Source: Anaerolineales bacterium (GTDB taxonomy: Bacteria > Chloroflexota > Anaerolineae > Anaerolineales > UBA6663). Taken from it: a DNA stretch of 9,454 bases. The translations under genes and the position numbers were made by a program. Below, one piece after another: positions 1-8,000 of this stretch. The stretch is from positions 1 through 9,454 of the forward strand of contig JAGOBN010000103.1 in NCBI GenBank assembly GCA_017999235.1, given 5' to 3'. Every line of letters starts with the position of its first letter. Position 1 is the first letter of the stretch. The notes below the pieces were generated by a model, which saw nothing but the letters and a program-made list of their open reading frames with translations, made no database searches and had not been told where the DNA came from.

Positions 1-1
1 G

Positions 2-3000
2 GTCCGGCGCACCTTCTGGGTGGACCCCGCGACCCAGGTGCGGATCACCTCACCCGCGGCCGGCGCGGTCTTCAACGCGCCTGAAACTAGTGTGATCGTT
101 GAGGGCGAACCGGGCGCGGCGGTGACCGTCACCGTGGGGGCCGCCGCCTTCACCGGGGTGTTGGATGCCGCCGGCTGGCTGACCTTTCGCGAGGTCGCGT
201 TGCAGCCCGGCACCAACAGCCTCACCGCGCACGCCGTGGATGCGGCCGGCAACACCGCCGAGCACACGCTCAGCGTGGCGATGGACGCCGGCCAGGATGC
301 GGCCGGCGTGGAAGTTGAGCGCGCCGCCTTGAACGCGCGCCTGGCGCCGGCCGTGTTCTACGCCACGGCGTTGGCCGGCGGCGGCCGAGCGGTCTTGGGC
401 TGGGCGCTGGAAGTGCGTGATGCGGCCGGCGCCTTGGCCGCGATGGTGCCGGGGGCCGCGCCGGCTGAACGTCAGGCAGTAGTGTGGGATGGAACCTTGC
501 TCGCCGGCGGGTGGGCGGCCGATGGCGCGTACACGGCCCAACTCGTGCTGACCACGACCGGCGGCTTGGTCACCCGGTCGCCCGCCGTGGCCGTGGCTTT
601 GGTCAGCGCCGCGCCGGCCGCGCCGACCCTGGCCTGCGGGCCGGAGGGCGAGACCTGGTTCAGCCAGCCGCCCGCGCTGGTGCGCGGCACGGCGCCGGCG
701 GACACACAGATCGTCATTTATCAAGACAACGTGCCGCAGTTTGTGGCCCCGGCTTACGCGCTGCAATGGCAGCAGTTAATCTCAATCACCGCCGGCGCGC
801 CGTATTCGGTCACGGTCACCGCGCGCGCCCTGGACGCGGCCGGCAACCTGAGCGCGTCTTCGGCCGCGTGCCGGGTCGGCCTCAGCCAGACCGATCCGTT
901 CACGGCCCCGCATGCCAGCCTGTCGCCGGCCATTATCGGTTTGGACGCGGCCGTTTTGCTCACCGCCACCACGCGCGGTTCAGGCGCGCCGCTGACCGGC
1001 GCCGGCGTGCAGGTGGTGATGCCGGCCGAGTTGGGGGCGCCAACCTTAACGCGCACCGGCCAGACCGCGGACGCGCACACCTGGACGGGCATGTGGGCGC
1101 TGCCCAGCGCCGGGACCTGGCAAGCGCCGGTCACCGTCGTCTTCAGCGCCACCGATACCGCCGTGCCGGTGCCCAATCAGGGCGCGCAATTCATCCAGCC
1201 TTACGTGGACCTCGTGCCGCCGGCCCTGCGGCTGACCTGGCCGTGGGCCGGCTACCGCCAGACCGTCGCAGCGCTGGCGCCGCAAGGTCTGGCCGAGCCG
1301 TTCAGCGCCGTCACCGTCGCCGCGCGCCAGCTCGTGGAGGGCACGGTGGTCTCCGCCACAGCAATGGCCGGCGAGGCCGGCCTATGGCGGGCCGACCTGG
1401 TTTTGCCGGATGGCGTTTATGCGCTGTCCGCACAGGCGCGGGACCGCGCCGGCAACCTGGGGCCGGAAGCCGGCCCGATCACCATCACCATTGACACCAT
1501 CGGCCCAGTGCTGGGCGCATTAGTGTTGACGCCGGCGTTCACGCGGCCCGGCCAGAGTGTGGCGATCAGTATGACCGTGCAGGATGCGTTTAGCGCAGTG
1601 GCCGCCGTCACCGCCACCGTTCGCGATCTTCCGCAGTTGGGCGAGGCCGCCCCCGTCAGCCTCCAGCCGGCCGGCGAGGCGTATGTCGGCGCGCTGGTCA
1701 TCGCCCAGGACGCGGCCGAGGGCCTCAAGCCCCTCACGTTCCAGGCCGCGGATGAGCTAGGCAACGTGACCGTGCTTACCGGCTCGGCCGTGATTGTGGA
1801 CCAGACGCCGCCGGGACTGGCCGCGCCGGCCCTGAGCACCAACGGTTCCTATCTGGAGACCGCCGGCGCCGTTGCCTACTATGGCCCCCGGACGACAGGC
1901 ACCCTGATGCTCACGACCACCGCCGGCGATGAGGCCGGCCCCTCCCTCGCTTCCGGCCTGGCCGCGCTCCGCTTCCCAGCCGTCTTCGGCATGGATGAGG
2001 CGGTCCTGACCTTGGCTGGCGAGTCCGCGCCGGTTACCGTTACCCACACCTACACGCCTACCGGCATCGTCTCCGGCACGTTTGCCGTGCTGGCCGACGA
2101 CCGCGCCGGCAACCGCACCCAGCAAGATTTCAGCTTGCGCTATGACGCGACGCCGCCCACCCTTACCGTGAGCGCCCCAGCCGCGGCCGGCCTGCGCTTC
2201 ACGGTGCGCTGGGCCGCTGCGGATCAAGAGGCCGGCTTAGCCGGCTACGAAGCGCAAGTCCGCGCGGCCGGCGCAACGGCTTGGACAGCGTGGCTGACGG
2301 ACACGCTGGAGACTGAAGGCCTCTTTGTCGGCGGAGCGGACCAGACCTATACCTTCCGCGTGCGCGCCGCGGACCGGGTGGGCAACGTCTCGGCCTGGCA
2401 AGAGACAACGGTCACGGCCGCCGCCGGCGTGAAGTACTACACCTTTGGCGGCCAGCGCTTGGTCATGCGCCAGGGCGCGGCCCTGGCTTACTTGCACGGG
2501 GATCATCTGGGCAGCGTTGTTCTGGTGACGGACGCCGCCGGCGCCGTGCTGAGCCAGGCCCGCTATCTGCCGTACGGCCAGCAGCGCTTAGCGGCCGGCG
2601 CCGCGCCCAGTGATTTCGGCTTTACCGGCCAGCGCCGCGACGACTTTGGCCTGCTGGATTACGTGGGCCGCTACTACTCGGCCCGCTTGGCGCAGTTTGT
2701 GAGCGCCGATCCCGCCGCTCCAACCGTCTTGGCCTCCTCTGGCTTGAACCGTTTTAGTTACGTGCTTAATAATCCACTGAAGTATATCGACCCCACTGGC
2801 TACACCCAGAAACTCTGCGGTGAGGCGTGCGAGAATCGTGGCGGCGCTTCGGCTGGAGCGGGGAAATCCGTCACGAACGAGACCTCATACCGGCTGACGG
2901 CCGATCAGTATGCCCACCTGGCCCTCTTTGCTGAAAGCAGCAACGGCTCCCACCCCGACATGGCAATTTATCTCATGAGTTGGGTGGCGCAGAATAGCAT

Positions 3001-3541
3001 TGGCAATGCCATCGAGGCCTTCGACTATGCCGATAAGTATTTCTACGGCTTGCAGGACATTCTCAAGACCTTCCTGCCCAAGGAAATGCTGGGCCAACTC
3101 GACACCCTAACGCGCGGCACCAAACTCTACATCTATAAACGTGCTTACACATGGTATTCCGACTACGCCTATCATGGCGAGAATGGTTTCGGTGATGAGT
3201 TTGAGAAGGTAACAACCCTGTATACCGCCGCTCAAAACGACCGCGCCAACGGGATGCCCGATCCAACCAATGGCTCGCTCATGTTCAACCACGCCAGCTA
3301 TACCCGCTACGACCGAACGAGTTGGCCGGCGGTGGGGGCCGGCGGCATTCAAAATCCAGAACATTTTGTGGCCATCCTGGCGGCGAATTTTGAGAAATTC
3401 CGCGCGCAGTACAGCCCGCAATTCTCGTACTCGTTCTACATCTATCCAAGCGACGCACCGCAAGTCGGCGGGTTAGTTCTGGTGACCGGCAACAAAGTCT
3501 GTATTCAGGGGTGGAATGGCTGCGGCGCCTACCTGCCTTAG
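2..3541 (+). CDS. Ig-like/Rhs-core surface protein with variable C-terminal tip (5' partial)
   Basis: The reading frame is open to the left edge, so the GTG at 20 is only the first possible start inside the window and the gene very probably begins upstream. Residues here are counted from that GTG (1173 aa). Residues 1-815 form about eight beta-rich modules. Most end in an Ig-like signature such as DAAGN, DRAGN, ELGN or DRVGN (near 75, 275, 475, 585, 700 and 795). The module near 100-195 has a FlgD-Ig-like WDG...DGAYTAQL pattern, and the one near 720-810 is FN3-like. An Rhs core spans about 824-928: YLHGDHLGS, LPYGQ, FTGQRRD, LLDYVGRYYSARLAQFVSADP, then the DPTGY end mark. Residues 929-1173 are a separate tip. 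By family knowledge, Rhs proteins are exported or surface delivery scaffolds with swappable tips. No YD repeats are visible in this part. Certain as an Rhs-core protein; its role is unknown. Confidence 0.93.
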   Translation, partial: VRRTFWVDPATQVRITSPAAGAVFNAPETSVIVEGEPGAAVTVTVGAAAFTGVLDAAGWLTFREVALQPGTNSLTAHAVDAAGNTAEHTLSVAMDAGQDAAGVEVERAALNARLAPAVFYATALAGGGRAVLGWALEVRDAAGALAAMVPGAAPAERQAVVWDGTLLAGGWAADGAYTAQLVLTTTGGLVTRSPAVAVALVSAAPAAPTLACGPEGETWFSQPPALVRGTAPADTQIVIYQDNVPQFVAPAYALQWQQLISITAGAPYSVTVTARALDAAGNLSASSAACRVGLSQTDPFTAPHASLSPAIIGLDAAVLLTATTRGSGAPLTGAGVQVVMPAELGAPTLTRTGQTADAHTWTGMWALPSAGTWQAPVTVVFSATDTAVPVPNQGAQFIQPYVDLVPPALRLTWPWAGYRQTVAALAPQGLAEPFSAVTVAARQLVEGTVVSATAMAGEAGLWRADLVLPDGVYALSAQARDRAGNLGPEAGPITITIDTIGPVLGALVLTPAFTRPGQSVAISMTVQDAFSAVAAVTATVRDLPQLGEAAPVSLQPAGEAYVGALVIAQDAAEGLKPLTFQAADELGNVTVLTGSAVIVDQTPPGLAAPALSTNGSYLETAGAVAYYGPRTTGTLMLTTTAGDEAGPSLASGLAALRFPAVFGMDEAVLTLAGESAPVTVTHTYTPTGIVSGTFAVLADDRAGNRTQQDFSLRYDATPPTLTVSAPAAAGLRFTVRWAAADQEAGLAGYEAQVRAAGATAWTAWLTDTLETEGLFVGGADQTYTFRVRAADRVGNVSAWQETTVTAAAGVKYYTFGGQRLVMRQGAALAYLHGDHLGSVVLVTDAAGAVLSQARYLPYGQQRLAAGAAPSDFGFTGQRRDDFGLLDYVGRYYSARLAQFVSADPAAPTVLASSGLNRFSYVLNNPLKYIDPTGYTQKLCGEACENRGGASAGAGKSVTNETSYRLTADQYAHLALFAESSNGSHPDMAIYLMSWVAQNSIGNAIEAFDYADKYFYGLQDILKTFLPKEMLGQLDTLTRGTKLYIYKRAYTWYSDYAYHGENGFGDEFEKVTTLYTAAQNDRANGMPDPTNGSLMFNHASYTRYDRTSWPAVGAGGIQNPEHFVAILAANFEKFRAQYSPQFSYSFYIYPSDAPQVGGLVLVTGNKVCIQGWNGCGAYLP
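2804..3538 (+). other. Rhs C-terminal tip with possible SleB-like cell wall hydrolase fold
   Basis: This is the 245-residue segment after the DPTGY mark (residues 929-1173 of the Rhs protein). It opens with C933 and C937 and closes with C1161 and C1168, and holds no other cysteine. Motifs seen: LALFAESSNG with E972, followed by a helix-like stretch MSWVAQNSIGN, and later DPTNGSLMFNHA (1081-1092). These recall the Hydrolase_2/SleB family, where a catalytic Glu sits in an AEARGE-like motif, followed by a VVLNR-like helix and a DPTGGA.FY loop. The match is by eye and partial: the N-R of the helix is N-S here. If right, the tip would act on peptidoglycan. Base composition drops in its first two thirds compared with the scaffold. 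An unrelated toxin or adhesion domain is also possible. Confidence 0.45.
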
Positions 3542-3582
3542 GCCGGCCGCCGGCGCGCCGATAGGCCCAGGGTGCGAGCGGC

Positions 3583-3611
3583 TTGACGGGCTGGTGACGG
3601 TAACGAATACG
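3583..3611 (+). promoter_or_regulatory. Possible sigma70-type promoter for the lipoprotein gene
   Basis: TTGACG (3583-3588) matches five of six bases of the -35 consensus. It is followed after 17 bases by AATACG (3606-3611), which matches only three of six at -10. It lies in the 97-base gap after the Rhs gene and would start transcription near 3618, about 20 bases before the lipoprotein start. The weak -10 keeps this tentative. Confidence 0.28.
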
Positions 3612-3627
3612 ACTCAGTCTTCTCTTT

Positions 3628-3633
3628 GAGGAG
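3628..3633 (+). promoter_or_regulatory. Ribosome binding site of the lipoprotein gene
   Basis: GAGGAG lies five bases before the ATG at 3639. This fixes that start and fits the signal peptide that begins there. Confidence 0.75.
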
Positions 3634-3638
3634 TCAAC

Positions 3639-4958
3639 ATGCCAAGACTTAAACACGCGCTTAGCGGCTGGTTAGTAATCATGGGGTGCTTGACCGCCTG
3701 CGCCCCGCTCGCGCCAGCCCAACCCACGCGCCTGAACGCGGCGGCTACACCCACCGCCGCGCCGGCTACCGCCACAACTAGACCGCCGACCATCACCCCG
3801 ATCCCGCCGCCCACTCCGCTGCGTGGAACGCAAGCGGCCCCAACGCCGGCGGCCGCCCCAACGCTGGCGATCGCCCCAACAGCGGCGCCCACCCGTCAGC
3901 CGCCAGCCCAACCCGACGAGACGCAATGGCGCGAATGGCGCACGGACGGCTTCGAAGTCTTGCTTAGCGCCACCACCCGGGACGCGGCCGGCCAGTTCTA
4001 TGCGGCTTTCCTATTGACCAACGGCGCCATAAACTCCATCATGCGCAACGACGGCGAGCTGGTGGATCCCAGCACCCCCACCGGACCGGGCGCATGTTTG
4101 CTGGCGTTCTACCGCTGGGATGGCTACCAATACATCCCCCTGGCCGGGTTGGGCCGCACCGCGGCGCCGATCTGGTGTCAGGTGGTTGATTGGGACAACG
4201 CGCCTGGGCTCACTTTCTTCCCTTTTGCAGAACCATCGGCCGAAACCCGCGCCGCGCTCGGGTTAAGCGGCTATTGGAGCGATCTTAACGGCAATGGCCG
4301 GCCGGAGCTGGCGGTGCTGGTCAGTGATTGTCTCAACAACTGCGGCCGCTATCAAGGTCTGACCACCCACTACTACGAGATTACAGCGGCGGACAAGGTG
4401 GTGGATATCGCCGCCGGCTTGCCGGGCGCGCTCTTCCCCGATCACTTGCTCCATGGCGCCGACCCGGTCACGCTCTATGCCCGCGCCACCGTAGAACTGA
4501 CGCGCGACCAGTCGTTGGAATTTGATCGGATTCTGGCGGTGCAGGCCGGGCGCTTCGCAGATGTCTCCGCGCAATACCCCGAGGCTTACTTGGCGCAGAT
4601 CGAGCAGCTCCAGGCCGCACTGGCCCGGCACTACAACAGCGCCTTGCCGCTCTTCAAAACGGATCTGTTCTTGACCCTGCTTGGCCTCGCTAACGAATCC
4701 GGCCTGCCGCCGCAGACCGGGCTGGCGGCCTTCCTCGAGGTCACCGATCCGGCCCATTGGCCCGGCACGCCCGGCCCCAGCCTGTGCTGGCTGCAACTGA
4801 CCCGCGCCTATGCTCAAATAGACGCCGCCGCCGGCCAGCCGTTTCGCCTCACCCCGCTGGACGGGATCTTTCTGATGGGTGAAGGCCCGGGCGTGACCTT
4901 CGCGCGTCTGATCCAGGACATCGATACCACCCGGTATGACGTGAGCGCCTGCCAGTAG
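3639..4958 (+). CDS. Secreted lipoprotein with Pro/Ala/Thr linker and calcium-loop-like motif
   Basis: A 439-aa protein of unknown function. The first 21 residues are a lipoprotein signal peptide: K5 and other charged or polar residues, a hydrophobic core WLVIMGCL, and a lipobox LTAC with C21 as the predicted lipidated residue. Residues 22-92 are a low-complexity Pro/Ala/Thr linker, partly built from an 18-base tandem repeat. The globular part follows. DLNGNGRPE (215-223) fits the DxNxNGxxE calcium-binding loop of EF-hand-like or VCBS/FG-GAP-like repeats, here with L-A-V-L after it as in such beta-blades. Several cysteines (SDCLNNCGR just after the loop, GAC, PIWC, SLC, SAC) could form disulfides outside the cell. 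The start is supported by GAGGAG five bases upstream. It lies 97 bases after the Rhs gene in the same direction, so a functional tie (partner or protection) is possible but unproven. Confidence 0.85.
   Translation: MPRLKHALSGWLVIMGCLTACAPLAPAQPTRLNAAATPTAAPATATTRPPTITPIPPPTPLRGTQAAPTPAAAPTLAIAPTAAPTRQPPAQPDETQWREWRTDGFEVLLSATTRDAAGQFYAAFLLTNGAINSIMRNDGELVDPSTPTGPGACLLAFYRWDGYQYIPLAGLGRTAAPIWCQVVDWDNAPGLTFFPFAEPSAETRAALGLSGYWSDLNGNGRPELAVLVSDCLNNCGRYQGLTTHYYEITAADKVVDIAAGLPGALFPDHLLHGADPVTLYARATVELTRDQSLEFDRILAVQAGRFADVSAQYPEAYLAQIEQLQAALARHYNSALPLFKTDLFLTLLGLANESGLPPQTGLAAFLEVTDPAHWPGTPGPSLCWLQLTRAYAQIDAAAGQPFRLTPLDGIFLMGEGPGVTFARLIQDIDTTRYDVSACQ
3834..3887 (+). repeat. Three-copy 18-bp in-frame tandem repeat in the lipoprotein linker
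   Basis: Three imperfect 18-base units (3834-3851, 3852-3869, 3870-3887) share the core GCCCCAACG/A. They encode AAPTPA, AAPTLA and IAPTAA. The unit is a multiple of three, so copy-number change would lengthen or shorten the linker without breaking the frame. Confidence 0.75.
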
Positions 4959-4967
4959 CGGCCCGCG

Positions 4968-5024
4968 CCCGGCTCCGGGCCGATGTGCCAATCGGGCTGG
5001 TTTGCCAACTAGCCCGGAGCCGGG
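4968..5024. repeat. 13-bp perfect inverted repeat between lipoprotein and membrane-protein genes
   Basis: The left arm CCCGGCTCCGGGC (4968-4980) and right arm GCCCGGAGCCGGG (5012-5024) are exact reverse complements separated by 31 bases. Each arm is itself a small palindrome of the form CCCGG-N2-CCGGG. At the RNA level it could fold after the lipoprotein stop (ten bases downstream), but no T-run follows, so it is not a classic terminator. At the DNA level the right arm sits exactly in the spacer of the promoter-like element at 5002-5030, as an operator might. Confidence 0.7.
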
Positions 5025-5030
5025 TATTGT
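5002..5030 (+). promoter_or_regulatory. Promoter-like element placing the transcript start at the ATG of the membrane protein
   Basis: TTGCCA (5002-5007, five of six consensus bases) and TATTGT (5025-5030, four of six) are separated by exactly 17 bases. A start six to eight bases downstream would fall at about 5036-5038, on the ATG at 5037. That would give a leaderless message, which agrees with the lack of a Shine-Dalgarno sequence at a usable distance. The 17-base spacer carries the right arm of the inverted repeat. Confidence 0.45.
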
Positions 5031-5036
5031 CCGGGC

Positions 5037-8000
5037 ATGCTCCGCGCCGGCCTGCGCCGCCTGTCCGCCCAACCGCTCTCCGCCGGCCGCCTGGCGGCGC
5101 TGGCCCTGCTGCTCCAATTGCCCTTCGCCCTGTTCGGCGTCCACCGCGCCAGCTTCGACGCCTACGTTCACCTGTTCTTCGCCGATCACTATCGTCAAAC
5201 CTGGTGGCAAGTGTGGGAGCCGCGCTGGTATCTGGGCTTCTCAGTGGCCGCGTACCCGCCGCTCGTCCATCAACTGATCGCCCTGCTGGCCTGGCCGCTG
5301 GAGGCGCTCATCACGGCCTTTGCGCCGGCGCCGCCCAGCTACCCGGGCGAATTTCGCTGGCTGGGCGCCGAGGCCGGTTATGTCCTGGTGCTCGTGACCG
5401 CGCTGGCGCTCTTCCCGCTGGCCGTGCGCGCCCTGGCCCGCGTCTTCGGCGGCCCGCGCGCCGCCGATTGGGCGGCGCGGCTGGCGCTCCTCGCCCCCGC
5501 GCTTTATCTCACTGCCTGGTCCTTCGGCCAATTGCCCACCCTCGCCGCCACGCTGTTAGTGCTGTTCGCGCTGGCGCAGGGCGCGGAGTTCGCGCGCACC
5601 GGCCGGCGCCGGGCGCTGGTCCGCGCCGTGGCCCTGGCCGCCGCCGCCGGCGCCACGCACCACGCCGTCTTCTTATTGGTGCCGGCCGCCGGCCTGGCCG
5701 TGGCCGCCCAGGTGCTCGTCACCGCCGGCCGGCCGGCGCGCCGGGCGATCCTAGGGCGCGGGCTGGCGTGGGCCGCGCTCTCGGCGGCGGCCGTCGCGGC
5801 GGTGCTCTGGCCGTTTCTGGTGTGGAGCGCTGGGCAGAGCCTGCAGACGCCCATCGACCACGCCAGCCGGCACAGCTTCCTGCAAGACCCAGCCGCCACG
5901 CTCTTTTTCTTCTGGCCGCTGGCCGGCCCGCTCCTCCTGCTTCTGCCGGCCGCGCTGCGGCTGGCCTGGCGCGCACCCCGCCGGCGCGCCAGCCTGGGGG
6001 CGGTGTGGCTGATGGTGTTTGTCCTCGGGCTGGGCGGCACCACCCCGCTGCCGCGCTGGCTGTTTGGCGCCGGCTGGGAGTGGCTGACGTATGACCGCTT
6101 TGGGCTGTGGGCGGCGCTGCTGTTTTTGCCGGCGGCCGGCGCGGTGCTGCTCGGCGCGATCCGCCGGCGGGCCGGCTGGCCGCCTTTTCTGCTCGGCGCC
6201 CTGGCCGTGACCGCCGGCCTGGCCGGCACGCTGAACCTCCTGACCCGCGCCCAGCCGCCGGCCGTGGATCTCGCGCCGCTGGTGCGCTTCCTAAACGAAC
6301 CCGCGCAGCGCCCGTATCGCTATCTCACTTTGGGCTTTGGCGATCAGCTCGCCCGCCTGTCCGCGCTCACCGCCAACGGCACCCCGGACGGCACTTATCA
6401 CACCGCGCGCCAGCTCCCCGAACTGCGGCAGAGCGGGCTGGGGGCGCTGGATATGGCGGTCTGGAGCCCGGCCGGCCCGTGGGCCGTGTATCCGTTCCTG
6501 AACCAGCCCCACCGCTACGGCCTGCGCTGGGTCTTTTCCAATCACCCCGCTTACGCGCCCGTGCTGCGCGCCGCCGGCTGGACCTACCGGTTTGAGGTGG
6601 GCGCTGTCCAAGCCTGGGAGCGCGCTGACGTTCAGCCGCGGCCTGTCCCCGCGCCGGCGGAAGATCGCTGGGCCGCGCTGTGGTGGGGGATCGCGCCGCT
6701 GGCCAGCCTTTTCGCGGCGCTGCTGGCCGGCGCCTGGCCCCTCCGCCTGGCCGCCCTTCCGTGGCTGGCCGTTCTAGTCATACTGCGCCGCGCGCTGCTG
6801 ACGCTGACCCTGATCCTGGCCGGCAGCGGCTGGGCCGCCGTCGTGCGCGCCGGCCCGGGCGATTTGCCGCACATTTACTTGGGCTATCAAAGCCTGCTGC
6901 TCTTCGCCAGCGACCTGGCGCTCGCGGCGGCGCTGCTCGTGTGGGGCATCGAGCGGATCAGGCGCCGCGCCCCGCTGGACCTTGGGCCGCCGCTGGTGCG
7001 CTGGGCGGGTCTGGCTCTGGTGGGCGCCACGCTGCTATCTATCGGCGGTTCGATTGATCCAGCGCTCAGCGCGTGGACGGCGGCGCGGCTGAGCTTGGTG
7101 GCCGGCCTGTACCTGTTGTGGCTCAATGATCCGCTGGACGCGGACGGGTTCGGCCCGCTGACAGCCGGCCTGGTGCTCCTGCAAACGGCGGCGGCGTTGG
7201 TCGAAGTTGTGACCCAAAGCACCGGCTTCCTGGCCGGCTGGCAGTTGCGCTGGCCGGGCACGCTGACGGCGGAGACGCGCGGCGCCAGCGTGGTGCTGGC
7301 GGCGGACGGCCGGCGCTGGCTGCGCGCCTACGGCACGTTCGCGCATCCGAATCTCCTGGGCGGCGTGCTGCTGGTTTACCTGAGTGGGCTGGTGGAGCGC
7401 TATCTCAGCGCCGGCCGGCGCGGCTGGCTGGTGGTCATCAGCCTGGCTCTGCTGACACTGGGGCTGACCTTTTCCCGCGCCGCCTGGCTGGGGGCTGCGG
7501 CCGGCGCCCTGCTGCTGGCGCGCTGGGGGCCGGCGCCGGCCCGTGTCCGGCTGCGCGCCGTAGTGGCGGCGGCGGCGGTGACAGCCGGCCTGCTCGCTCT
7601 GTTCTTGGCGCCCTTTTGGCTCAGCCGCTGGGGCCTGGCCGGCCCCAACGCGCTGGAACACGCGTCCACGCTGGAGCGGGGCTTGCTGCTGGGCTATGGC
7701 TTGGACGCCTGGCGCGCCGCGCCGTTCACGGGGGTGGGCGCCGGCGGTTTTGTCCAATGGGCGGCGCGCTACCTCAACGCCGGCCTGCCGTTCGAGCCGG
7801 TCCACAACGGACTGATATTGATCTTGGCGGAAACGGGCTTGTTCGGCGCCGGCGCGGCCCTGGCCTTAGCGGGCGCCGTAGCCGGGCGGGTTTGGCGGCG
7901 CCGGCTGATGTGGGGGAGTTCGGAAGCGCTCTGGGCCGCCGCGCTGGCGGCCCTGGCCGTCGTCAGCGTGTTTGACCACTTGTGGTGGACCCAGCCGCCC

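Noticed and set aside
484..1494. 336-codon open frame inside the Rhs gene, other frame of the + strand, ending in a run of His
   Set aside because: Arg/Gly/Pro-rich translation without motifs, typical of the shadow of a high-GC gene; the His run is just CAC/CAT codons read from the Thr-Ile-Thr stretch.
3541..3560. GC-rich palindromic cluster just after the Rhs stop as a terminator
   Set aside because: It is a run of overlapping GGCCGG/GGCGCGCC palindromes without a clear stem-loop of normal size and without a T-run; it fits the general over-use of GCCGGC.
4263..5210. 315-codon minus-strand open frame spanning the lipoprotein end and the membrane-protein start
   Set aside because: Low-complexity Gly/Arg/Gln translation with no recognisable domain, lying opposite two well-supported genes.
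5504..6229. 241-codon minus-strand open frame opposite the membrane protein
   Set aside because: Composition is Ala/Arg/Ser-rich and motif-free, expected as an antisense shadow of hydrophobic codons.
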